In this document: in pieces, positions 23,081 to 34,255 of the stretch
Numbering within the stretch: the stretch's first letter is position 1
Layout: each line of letters begins with the position of its first letter
Source: Marasmius tenuissimus
Lineage: Eukaryota > Basidiomycota > Agaricomycetes > Agaricales > Marasmiaceae
Assembly: GCA_029532415.1 (NCBI GenBank)
Contig: JAQOTA010000023.1
Location: 558,001-622,000 of the forward strand
Length of the DNA stretch: 64,000 bases
Direction: 5' to 3'
Notes under the pieces: model-generated
The model's input: the letters and a program-made list of their open reading frames with translations, nothing else
The model's database searches: none
What the model was told of the DNA's origin: nothing
Position numbers and translations under genes: made by a program

Positions 23081-24780
23081 ATGAAACGACTTCGCGTCAT
23101 TATCATTGGTGGCGGGGTCGCTGGTCTCACCGCTGCGTATTGCTTGGGAAGGGCGGGTCATCACGTTATCGTGCTCGAACGCCACAAAGTCATTTCCGAA
23201 ATCGGTGCAGGTATCCAAGTCGGCCCTAGTGCGTCTGTCAGAAGCAACTCATACCGCCAAGGAACGATCTAACGAGCCTGCAGATATGTCACGTCTTTTG
23301 ATTCGCTGGGGACTCGGAGAAAAGCTCTCGCAACTCGCAGTAAAACCCGAGTTTCTGACCTTTCATCGTTGTAAGTCGCTAGACCGTCCTTGTGTTCACC
23401 AGACCAAATTCTCAAAAATACTAGATGAAAATGGAGAGCGACTGGGGCACTCTTGGTTCGGAGACCAAATGGCAGCGGACCATGGAGCACCCTATTACCA
23501 TGTCCATGTATGTGTTGCTCGAAACTTGCCAAAAAAAGTCTCATCAACGCTAAACAACCGATATCCAGCGAGCGGATCTGATACAGATGTTATACGATCT
23601 CGCAAAACCTTACATGGACCTGAAGCTCGGATGCCGTGCTGTGTCTGTGGATCCCTCACACCCTTCCGTCCAAGTTGAGGATGGCAGTAAATTTCATGGA
23701 GATTTGATCATCGGGGCGGATGGGTTTCGCAGTATGACTCGTGAAACCATCGTTCCTGGACGCTCCCAATTGAAGGCAGTCGGGGATGTGGCATACCGCG
23801 TGCTGCTACCCGCCGAATTACTTCTCCAAGACCCGGCTTTGTGTGAGCTGATCAAAGTTCCTCACATCCGGTGTTGGATGGGACCTGAGCGCCATGTTGT
23901 CGCCTATATGGTTGTGAGTGTCAATCCCTTAGTTGTTGAAGAAAATAATTCACAATTTTTTGACCCGACTTATTCAGGGAGGTGGCAAACACTATAACGT
24001 TGTTCTCATCGCCCCCGATGTGGATCATGCCAACTCCACGGGGTCGTGGATAGCTGATGGCAGCCTAACTGAGCTGAGAGCGCTTTATACTGGCTGGGAT
24101 TGGCGGTAAGTCCGTCAAATCATCACTGCAGAGCGATAAATGCCCACAGAGTCGCCAGCGTGCAAAAACTTCTCGCATTAGCGACCTCATGCCTCAAGAC
24201 AAAGGTTGCCTATATGGAGCCTCTTCCTAGCTGGACCCATCCATCGATGAAAGTCGTCCTCGTCGGCGACGCTTGCCACCCGATGCTGGTGAGAAGCTCG
24301 CTCATTGCCACTGTGAACGTCAAATAACACGACATCGAATAGCCATATCGTGCACAGGCGGCAGCATTGGCAGTAAGTGAATGTAATTTGAGGATCGACC
24401 CGAGCTAAACATGAGCCATAGGTCGAGGACTGTGCTGTTCTCGGAGTACTGTTCTCGAAGATCACAGACGTAGCCGAGATTCCGGAGCTCCTGCGTGCTT
24501 ATCAGGTACTCCGAGCTCCTAGAGCGACTTCGACGCTCCAGGCATCGTTGCTGAATCGCAGTATCTTCCATCTGGATGATGGAGGAGAACAAGAGAGTCG
24601 AGACAGGTCGATGAAGGTCAGTATGGAAGATGCCATGGATCGCACTGGAGCCCGATCATCCGTACACGCTGGTAATGCGAATCTATGGGCAGACAAGCAG
24701 AGAAATCAGGAGCAGTTTGATTACGATGCGGAGAGCGTGGCGGATGCCTGGTGTAAACTTAGGCCGAAGGCTAGATTGTA
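23081..24780 (+). CDS. FAD-dependent monooxygenase (salicylate hydroxylase-like, FAD_binding_3)
   Basis: Group A flavoprotein monooxygenase that hydroxylates or epoxidises an organic substrate with NAD(P)H and O2. The ATG at 23081 starts MKRLRVIIIGGGVAGLTAAY, the GxGxxG dinucleotide fold. ERHKVISEIGAGIQV follows; after an intron (23229-23283) the product reads NMSRLLIRWGLGEKL. Later come RADLIQMLYDLA, the FAD/NADPH motif LIIGADGFRSMTR (about 23705-23745), and VVLVGDACHPML (about 24253) joined across an intron to PYRAQAAALAVEDCAVLG. The end is ADAWCKLRPKARL, stop 24778-24780. All three family motifs are intact. It starts about 180 bp after the prenyltransferase stop, on the same strand, as often seen in fungal metabolite clusters. 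A broken inverted paralog lies at 50348-51917. Confidence 0.9.
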
Positions 24781-26092
24781 GATACTGTAACACTACCCAC
24801 CGTATATGACCGTATATTGCTTCATGGATCTTGAACGCTTGAGCTGCGGGAGCTATCATATATCATGAGTACGGTCACTCAGGATCACCGTATTGAAGAG
24901 CTGTTATATTAATTAGTTTCCTAAATGGAACCTAGATGTGTTTGAAACTTGTCTGTATCGAGCTTGGCAGATCCATCCTAGAGACTTCGATGGCAAGTTC
25001 ACGACGGCCCTTGAACTTGGACTAGAATGATGAGCGCTGAGCTATGATGAGATAAATCAGCATCAGTATCAACTTCTACCTGAGCGCTGAGCTTCCAGTT
25101 TGGTACTTCAGGGTACTTCCAGGTACTTCCCAGTTCGGTACTTATCACCGTTGGTAGAAATCCGTCTGATCGATGACGACAGGAACGTTCGTGGGAATCA
25201 GATCACCTCTTGTCTAGATCCAGCCGTGCGTGGGCACGATTGTCTCATCCTTGTTTTTCCCACTCACCGACCACTTCCGGGAGCCCAACTCGAAGTCTCG
25301 AGCCATCCAGTAGCGTTACAGGCTCCGAGTGAGGACACTAGACTCGGCACGAAGACGAAAGACTTAAGAAGGCAGTCATTGCCGCCCTCATTCACATACC
25401 AATAAAAGTTACTCTGCTGACTTCTTTAGCCGGCGAACCTTTGAAGACCAAATCGCGGAACCAGGACAGAATCGATTGCTAGCGGTTCCAGAGACAAAGG
25501 ATACTATCTAGATGCAGAGACTGATTGCACGTACACGATAGCCGCCTCCGACGAGGACGTAACCGCGCTCGCACCTCTTTTCGGCCTCTTGCAATCGAAC
25601 GCGACTTCGGGTACGCCGAATTGTTACCGAATTGTTCCCATCTCTAGATAACTTCGATTCACAAGTCGACTCAGACAACTCGGTACAGATCGTCTTATAT
25701 CCCCAGACAACTCCACGAGTAGATCAAGAGTTGATGCTGGGCTGTACACACACCTATGCCTCACTACATGCGGACTCGATCTCTAGTCACCGATCAACCA
25801 GTGGCCACAGTCGTTTAAAGTTCAGTCAGAGACATAACAACAATTCCAGGGCCACTCAATGCTCTTACGAACGTGAACAATCAAGCTCTCCCGAGACCCC
25901 GATATTTGGAATGGAAACCAAGAATGTCCATCACCTGTGCACACCTTCCACCGATCGGCACTTCGCAAGTTTGCTTGACTCCCAGTGGGATTGATCTCTC
26001 AGTTGCACCCGAACGCTTGAGTCTTGGTCTCCACGAGTATAAATCGGATCAATATTTCCTATCTTCTTCGCCCAACTCCCAGTCCTTTGGAA
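24781..26092. other. Intergenic region upstream of the laccase
   Basis: No gene recognised. It contains short direct repeats (GAGCGCTGAGCT at about 25032 and 25083; GGTACTTC units at about 25101-25140). The laccase core promoter, with TATAAAT at 26038-26044, is at its right end. Confidence 0.55.
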
Positions 26093-28723
26093 ATGAGTCC
26101 CTCTTTCCTGCTCAGGTTGAACGTTTTCTTTACACTGCTTGTGGCGACCCAAGCCGTGCTTATCCAGCGCAAAGGTGACATCCACGTCGTCAACAAGGCG
26201 ATCTCTCCGGATGGCTTCGAAAGGAGCGCAGTCTTGCCGAATGGCATATTCCCTGGGCCGTTGATTACTGCTACCAAGGTTCGTCCCTTATTACCCTCAT
26301 CCCTCGTCCTGGAATCTCATTATGTTTAGGGAGAAAACTTTGAGATCAATGTGCACAATGATTTGGAGGATAAGAATATGGACGTCCTTACGTCTATTGT
26401 ACGTGGACCTTCGCCTCGCGATCAATTTTCGGGCGAACACAAGCTTATCGTCATTCAACCATCCCTCGTCTTCTAGCATTGGCATGGTATCACTGTCAAA
26501 GGAAATCCCTTCGCTGATGGAGCTTCTTCAGTTACACAATGCCCCATAACCCCTGGAAAATCGTTCTTGTACAAGGTCAATACGGCTGGGCAAACAGGTA
26601 CATATTGGTACCACAGTCATTATAGTGCGTGCGCCTGCCGTTCGAGGATTATGCTCCAGTTAATTTGACTTCCCACTGACAGTTTCACAATATTGCGACG
26701 GTCTTCGGGGAGCACTGGTCATCTACGATCCTCGTGATCCTCACAGGGATTTGTACGACGTCGACGATGGTATGTAACTCGATATCAGTACCAGCCGAGC
26801 GCGAAGAACTCAACGGGCCCTCGAATTGCATCGCAGAGAGCACAGTCATCACATTGGCTGAATGGTAAGTAACATGTCAAATCAGCCTCAAACTACTTCA
26901 CGGCTCACCGAATCCAACAGGTACCGTATGTGAACCTCCAGATTCTACGACTATTGTCCTGGTTAATCACGTTGTTTAGACACGTTCTCGACCACTTGGG
27001 TCGACCTAGCGTGAGTTCCCCGTAGTCAACCCCACAGGATCTCATTAACGGACGGATGGTTGTAGACTCCCAAATGCGACCCTTATCAACGGCAAAGGTG
27101 ATAGCACTACAGTCACACAATTTCGATGTGCTGAGTAGAACGTATTGTGACGTCCTCTAGGTCGATCTGTTGGTGGACCGCCAACGCCTCTTACCATCGT
27201 GAATGTTGCACATGGGCAAAGGTCATTCTTTCTTCATCCTCCTTCACCCGGATCATCTGACCCTTTCTCGCAGATATCGGTTCCGTCTAGTGGCTATGGC
27301 GTGCGAAGTTAGCTACAACTTCTCCATCGACGGGCATGCCATGACGGTGAAAACTACTTTCGAGGTCCATTGACACATCGCCACTCACGCACCGGTCTCC
27401 CTTTCCAGGTGATCGAGGCAGATGGTCATAGTCATGATCCTGTGACTGTAGATTCCGTCAGGCTATTTGCCGGTGCGTTCAAGTCTTGCCCGACAAAATC
27501 TGGGATGTTGTGTACTAACGACTGCTTCACGAATAGGGCAACGATACTCAGTGGTTGTAAAGGCAGACCAGCCCGTCGGTAATTATTGTGAGTTCGAATC
27601 CAGACCCATCCTTGTGATCTGTTTGTCTCAAGCTCTTCATGTAATCTCGCGTCTTAGGGATCCGTGCCAATCCCAATTTCCCTGGAACGCCTGGCTTTGA
27701 TGGCGGTATGAATTCCGCCATTCTCCGTTATCGCGGAGCTCCTGCTAGCGATCCGACTTCGAAGGAAAAGGACCAGCCAAAACAGTTGCAGGAACAGGAG
27801 TTGCATCCGACAGTGAATCCTGGGGCTGTAAGACAATCGTCCGCCCTCTACATTTCTTGACTTGACCCTTTCTCTAGCCCGGTAAACCAGAGATCGACGG
27901 CGCAGATGTCAATATCAACTTGGTCTTCACTTTTGTGAGAATTATTGTTGGCTTGTCCACATCCTATATCTCACCCCGGCTCCTGCAGGACAACCCCACT
28001 CTAACGTTCTTTGTCAATGGCAAGACCATGAAGTTCCCGGACGTCCCTGTTATGCTGCAAATATTGAACGGGGAAACGAACGTTTCAAAGCTGGTACCCG
28101 AAGGATCAGTGTACGAGCTGCCCCTCAACAAGACGATTCAGTTGAGCTTCCCAACTGAAGACGATATCGCATTTCCGGTATGTGGAATCTCTTCCCATTA
28201 TCTGCTCATCCCGAACTGAAATTGGAGTTGTGTAGCATCCGATACATTTACACGGTGTCAGTATATCCTCGTTCCATGTCTGGACTCGCGTTCAACTTCT
28301 TGAACCTGTTTAGCATTCCTTCGACGTCATTCGGAGCGTGGATAGCTCAACGTACAACTACGTCAACCCTCCACGGAGAGATGTTGTTAACACTGGCGTG
28401 CCGGGTGATAATGTAACAATTCGGTTCCGGACGGACAACGCTGGCCCTTGGTTCTTGCATTGGTACGTCTTCTGGCTGTATCTCTGGGAGAAATGCAAGT
28501 CTGACAATCCGGACCATAGTCACATCGCACAACATGAGAAGGCGGGCTTGGGTGTTGTTTTCGCTGAGGATATCAGGGGAATCCAGCAAGAACGTCCAAG
28601 TGGTGGGTTCTTTCCATCACCGTCTATGTCATTATCATTGATCGCTCGTCTTTCCCAGCTGCTTGGAACGGCCTATGCCCGGCATACATGGAATACATCG
28701 AGCAAAATCCGCAACAGCATTGA
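26093..28723 (+). CDS. Laccase / multicopper oxidase
   Basis: Secreted four-copper enzyme that oxidises phenols or similar compounds with O2. It starts at the ATG at 26093, 55 bp after a TATA box, with a signal peptide ([18 protein letters not shown]). More than ten short introns interrupt the gene. Copper motifs appear in order: [15 protein letters not shown] (L1, about 26470), GTYWYHSHY (L2, about 26600), HPIHLHGHSFDVIR (L3, spliced at about 28236-28345), and [16 protein letters not shown] (L4, spliced at about 28457-28560). All ten Cu-binding His and the Cys are present. The L4 motif usually reads HCHIDWHLEAG, so its middle is unusual. It ends [15 protein letters not shown] with a stop at 28721. 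The gene looks intact. It may act in lignin or pigment chemistry, or in oxidative coupling of the neighbouring cluster's product. Confidence 0.92.
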
Positions 28724-31700
28724 GTTCAGTAGCACTGGCAGTCACTAGTGGTAGTTCTCGGCTGTGTTGGTGGTTCGGTGAGAGATGAGGTTTGATACAC
28801 TACTTCATCCCCGTCATATTTGCTACATCACCTTCCAAAAGATACTTGTTCGCAAACCTTTTTATTCTACTCTATAGCCGTTCGTGTCGAGCCGTGACGA
28901 CTTTAAATAGACGCTTTACCGAGCATGTTTTCGCTTGATGACTGAAGTGTGATACTACTTGCACGATCGCGAATGTAAGGATTTTGAATCTTAGGTCCTT
29001 GATAATCGCACTCGGTACAAATGGCATCTATACTGGACTCTACCGAAGCACCGGAATCTGGTCGTCACATCTGGAAACCTGTTTTCGTTGCGTAGTCGGG
29101 GCTCGTCTACATAGCACTACGTAGCTCGCGTAGTCCATGTAGCAACTTTTGCAACTACATAGTACTATGTAGTGTCGGTCAGAATCCATCACATCCATTC
29201 CCCATCCCTGAGTCCCATTTGGGATACTGCATATAACCCATTTGGCCAAATGCTGGCAGTTCTCAATATCCCTGAGGCATACCTGGGCTTTTTTACCTTG
29301 AGTTGTTTCAGCCAAGGCTCACCAGGATCTGCCCAGCCATGATTACCTGCCACTGAATTCACATGAACCCGAACTTAGACTTAATGAGAGTCGCGGGGCT
29401 GCCCTTGTCCCTGCGGCTATAAATACTTGGCCGTTTTTTCTTGCGTACTCTACCCCTCTATCCCGTCGCCCGCCTCCTTTGTCAACTTGAAAATTGAGAA
29501 AAAAGGCAAGTTGTATCTACTCACACTATGGATCTCCTGTGATACTAACAACTAGATTTCTCCTTCCCGAAATTCAAGCCCGCACAAAGTGAGAGTCCTT
29601 CTACTTGATACTACACTTCTACCGCCCTTTATCATGATCACGAGTAGGGTATATGGCCTGAGTAGCTCTAAGTTATTACTGTATCTCAGTGTTCTAAGTA
29701 CTAGTATTGTGCGCGACATCGTGCTACTGAATAAATTTATCAATGTTCACGATAATATGCGCCAAACTGAATCCTAAACGTTAAACCCTGTGGTAGAGGG
29801 ACGGATTGAAATTCCCCGCTGATTTCCTGCCAGCGCAACGTATTCTCAGGGCAGCTTCAGTCCATTGATATCCAATTCACTCCCCAATTGAATACTTAAT
29901 CTTTTTGGTTCATCGGAATGAGATCTCGTTGCCGACCGACTATGTAGCACCACATAGTCACGGACATCTAAGCGAGTGTGGACTACAGGTGCTATGTAGC
30001 ACTACGTAGGCCCCGGGGAGTGTACGGGCACTATTTGACTATTTACGCTACGTAGAGCTATATAGTCTGGAAGGTTTTTTCAGATGCAACGTCTAAACTT
30101 GACTCATGTCGCCGCATTCCTTCCGATAGAATGAAGGGGTCCAATGCTGCAATCAATGTTGAGGTCAACGAACACGAGACCGGAAAGTCAGATATTCCGG
30201 TGGGCGGTGTGCTGACGCGTACGGGATAGGGTATTTGGAAGGATGAACCATGATCGCGTGTTGATCGAGTGGAGACGAGGCTGAGCTGACTTGTAGAGTG
30301 CCTCATGGAGTAGAGGAGGGGAAGTCGACTGACGCCGACTGACGAAACCAACGCGCGTTTCCTGACGATTCCCCGAGCTGATCCTGACAGTTCGCATCTT
30401 GTGCTCCACCACTCGATCAAGGCGCTGACCGTTGCTGCCATCGCTGGTCTCAAGGTCGCCATTTGGTTTCCAGAATAGGTCCTTCGTCAGAGTTGACGTG
30501 TTTATCATACCAGGGCAGAGGGTCAGTAATGGAAGTGCGCTGCGCATGCAAGACCGATATGGGACACATCCCATCGCAGTCCCTCGGAGTCTGGACGTCC
30601 TCCCAGCCTTGGTCCTCCAAGTTGCCGTCAATGCTGTCGATGACATTATATTGTCCCTTTGTCGTTGAAACCCAGAAAGTTTAGTCAGGCTGCGGGTAAT
30701 CTCAATAGGCTAATTGATTAGATCGTTTAGTGCACGAAAACGAGGGCGATAAGTTCAACTCATCCGAATTTCCGGGAGTGCCGCATCGGCAATATCCGAT
30801 CGGCACTTACTTCCGAACTCAAAATAGGCTTTTATCATTCTGTAACGGACGCCATCCTACAATCTCCGAGCGCCCTAAGGTATACTACGAGTAATCGAAT
30901 CACACCTTTCCGAAGAGCTCTTGGCTGGTACCACGCTTCAGGGAGAATCCGCCACCTCATTCGCTTGGACCATCTCTCCCACTCCTCACCGAATTGCATC
31001 TTGAGAACCTCCTCCTCTGTGTCCAACCTCAACACCACCATTGATACCGTTTCTGGCTACCGTCTATGTCCCAACTCGCTCGCCGACCGTCAGGCTTTCA
31101 GGACTCCTGCCCATGTATCATACAACACCCTACAGCAGCCCGCAGCAGCCCGCTTGGTCGTTCTGCTCCGATTCGCCGAGCCCAGTGATGTGCCATTTGA
31201 ATGATCGACCCAGGAGACCCCAGCACCGTACACGAGGATACCATCTAGTGACAGAGAAAACCAACACGATGAGTCTCATCGCCTCCGCAGCTATCAATTC
31301 CAAAGAGGTTCCTTCGTACATCTATACCTATGGCAAGAAGCCGGGGAAGAGACTCAGTGCCGAGATCTTAGGATGAAGAGAGGACACTCGAGAATCATAG
31401 AGAGGTGGCAAAGTTTTTACGCAGGAACTATAAAAACCAGAGTTTATTGTAGCCTTAAAGTACACTTGCACTAACGAGATGAACTTGGGCATAAAGCGGA
31501 ACGCCAGCCACTCTTTTTTGTGTGCGAACGGAGGACGGTAGTTGACTGAGGGGGAATGGAGGCAAACCTGGTGAGGACTGCTGACTCAAGGCCTCTCAAG
31601 GCTCGGTAAAACTATGTTCGATACGAGGGAAAACATTTGGCAAGGAGAAGGAGGATTGCCAGTGTCCGAGCTCGGACAGGTTTGATATCATGGTGATGGC

Positions 31701-32380
31701 TGAGCCTATTACGAGTTGACCGGAAGTGTATTCGCCAATCTAGCGGCCCGCTGGCCAGCTGCAACTACATGATGATCATTCCGAGGAACGTCGTCTGGAT
31801 ACCTCGAATCCTAAGTGGGCCTAATATCTAAGATCTGGGAACTCGGCCAGCAGGCATTCGAAGATATCGCCGCCGCTTCTCACATACTGTGGCGCTGAGG
31901 AATTCAGATGCTCATGGAAAACGATGGACCTGGCACTTGTTGGATCAAAACCTGATACACTGTTTCACAATACGCAAGGAAAATGATAATGACCAAACCA
32001 ATTCAAGGAGACATGATGCTCATTTTTACGGGGAGCTTTAGAGCGAATACAGAGAGAAAAGAAAGAAAAACAGAAAAATATTCCATTCCGACGATCCTTC
32101 CAGCGACATGCCGAGTGTTTCAGGCAAACTCGATATCTCCCTGCGTGCAAGTGCCTTTTCCGTGACTCGAATCCACATTGCCTGCTTTGTCGATCTGGAC
32201 ATGAGCCGTACGATGAACCTCTGCGTGTCGAGGTATTATTACATATCTCAAAAAGGAAACTCGCTATGCTCACCGATACCAAACGGTCCTGTAGTAGAAG
32301 GATTCGATAAAACATCCATACGATATGTATTAGGCTCTATCTTCCCCTGGGCAGCCTCGGCGGTATGTGGCCGACGAATA
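28724..32380. other. Gene-poor region after the laccase
   Basis: No protein gene recognised. Overlapping frames at 30058-30646 on the minus strand show no known domain and are interrupted. A TATA-like CTATAAATAC occurs near 29418-29427 without a credible ORF after it. Two clusters of short palindromes lie at 29108-29175 and 29940-30060 (separate entry). Confidence 0.5.
29108..30060. repeat. Two clusters of CTACATAG/CTACGTAG palindromic motifs
   Basis: The left cluster (29108-29175) has CTACATAG, CTACGTAG, CATGTAG and CTACATAGTACTATGTAG. The right cluster (29940-30060) has CTATGTAG, CCACATAG, CTATGTAGCACTACGTAG and CTACGTAGAG. TAGCACTACGTAG is shared exactly by both. Both clusters could be subterminal repeats of a roughly 0.95-kb non-autonomous DNA element. 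No clear terminal inverted repeat or target duplication was identified. Confidence 0.45.
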
Positions 32381-32956
32381 GTGATGCGCGGGCTCGGGCT
32401 GGGCTCAAAGCCTCGGGCTTGGGCTCGGCTTTGAGGGCTTAGGCTCATCAAAATCTGAGCCCGAGCCTTGAGCCCAAGCCGGATGTCAAAGCCCTGGGGC
32501 TTAGGCCTGAGCCCGGGCTTATAACAACCTCGTAAATTGTCGCTGTAAGGAACATAAGGCATCCCAAGCAGTGTAGTATTTGTCCGAGAGTGCCTTCTCA
32601 CCATTGCCCGTCAAGCATGTTGATCTGGAGAGGTGCAGTCGACCGTCTTCCACAACTGGTAGCCAAAGGGAACTCAATTTCAGCTGTGAAAATCAAATGA
32701 ATCACTTACTATTAATACCATTTAGTGTTGTGTTGACGCGGGGACTAACAATGTTTAGGGGCCTATAATGTGCGAAGTATATCTTGATTCCTGCCGGTGG
32801 ACAATGGGAGAGGGCTTGAGCCTAGGGCTTGGGCTTACAAAATGTCGAGCCCGAGCCCTAAGCCTCCCAAAGCCCTCTAACAGGGCTGGGCTAGGCTTTT
32901 CAAGCCCCGGGCTCGGCTTGGGCTCACCAGGGCTCAAGCCCGAGCCCGCACATCAC
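32381..32956. mobile_element. 576-bp miniature inverted-repeat element (TA target)
   Basis: The ends are inverted repeats: GTGATGCGCGGGCTCGGGCT at the left and its complement, with one mismatch, at the right. TA dinucleotides flank both ends (32379-32380 and 32957-32958), the target duplication of Tc1/mariner-type transposition. The outer 150 bp on each side are dense in GGGCTC/GAGCCC and GGGCTTGGGC words that can fold into many hairpins. The central 280 bp are AT-richer and non-coding. No transposase is encoded, so it is a MITE. Confidence 0.75.
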
Positions 32957-32958
32957 TA

Positions 32959-33879
32959 CCGGCGACGAACGTTGAGGTTGTAGAGAAACGTGATAGTGTA
33001 GAGCCTCCCAAGGAACAATACCCCCACCCCTACAACTACCAGCAGCGGGAATGACGGGTCTCAGACATAAGTCGAAGGTGAATAGAGGAAACGCACGATT
33101 AGAACCAGTTTCGATGAGAAAGAGGATGAGTGTTACATAATAAGGCACACAAGGATGTTGCAGCGCCCGTCTGGATGGCTCCTCGGATTAAGCGACTCAA
33201 GATCCTATATACTATTCTGTCACACGATGTGCGATGGGGGGGGATATGCAATTTTTTCCAGATGAGGGTGTTCCCGCCGTTCCCTTGCCTCAGTAATTTT
33301 TTTCAAGCAAATTGGAGTACTTAAGGCCTTGTAACTCTCACTGTTAGCCTGGGAGTCCAAAGGAGCATGAATGAGACCTGAAAAACATCAGAATTTTGGG
33401 CGTGATGCGAGCGTGACAGTCCAGGAACAATGTATTGATGAATGGAACTCACAGGGGAGAGTGAATAATCATCTTGAGATAGATTGGTGGCGTCTACCTG
33501 CCAAGATCTAGAGAGGTAGGGTCAAGAGAGCGAGCTCGATGAGGGAAGGAGGATGGGAGGGAGCTGAAGTAGCGGCGTAAACAAGCCTGTGAACTGATCG
33601 CCATCAAGGGCTGTGATTAGCTGCCGCTTGTGACAAACCGTGACCCAAAGGGGTCGCATTTCTTGTTCCCGCCTCGGTCATTGCCCGACACAAGGAGGGG
33701 GTAGAAGGTAGAAACCCCAAAAATTCAGGTTAAGCATTCTTCCATATATAGAATGCTTCTGTCAACAAGAAACTATGGTAGGTGCTTTGCAGGAGTGGCG
33801 GGAGGAAAATCTCAAAAAAGTCGCAATTCCCCCCCTAGAATAGTAGTTTGTACTTCGACGTCAGATTGGGATTGTATGT
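32959..33879. other. Gene-poor stretch
   Basis: No gene recognised. It includes a run of G near 33236-33243 and short unrelated frames. It ends at the C-terminal DUF6534-like fragment. Confidence 0.45.
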
Positions 33880-34245
33880 CACGATCGATACACGGTCTCG
33901 ATGGGGGAAGGCAGAAGAGACAGGACGCACGTTTCGGTTTGCTTGAACTTGGACTTCATGTTGTAAAACGTCCAGATGAGTGTCGCCGTAATGAGAATGT
34001 CTGACACAGTGGTGGTTGTGATCCATATGACGACTGGCATTCTTCCTTTGTAGCGGTCCGAGAACAACATCAGCAAAATACCTGTACCTGTACAACCTAG
34101 ATAGAACGAGTTCCGGGTCTTTAGAATGGGCTAAAATGGTGGTGGAGGATAGTAATAGGATGATACTTACTTGGTATTCACGCAATGCATAGACACAATT
34201 GTGGATGATTGTAAAGGTATTAGGATACATGAATAACACCCCTGA
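33880..34245 (-). pseudogene. DUF6534-like membrane protein, C-terminal part
   Basis: On the minus strand, an exon-like stretch (about 34245-34170, with NTFTIIHNCVYALREYQ) is followed by an intron-like gap and then ILLMLFSDRYKGRMPVVIWI, TVSDILITATLIWTFYNMKS and KFKQTETCV. This matches the layout of the DUF6534 domain, a C-terminal membrane domain common in mushroom seven-helix proteins (the usual motif is SDxLIxxxLxxxL...KTxFKxTD). The frame ends early at 33879, where the family would continue with another helix. It is on the same strand as, and 2.5 kb downstream of, an N-terminal half of such a protein. It is either a broken piece of that gene or a separate remnant. Confidence 0.5.
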
Positions 34246-34255
34246 AACTCGTTAA

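Noticed and set aside
30058..30668. Overlapping minus- and plus-strand frames of 75-150 codons that might be a gene.
   Set aside because: No domain or convincing splice pattern; joining the frames needs several breaks.
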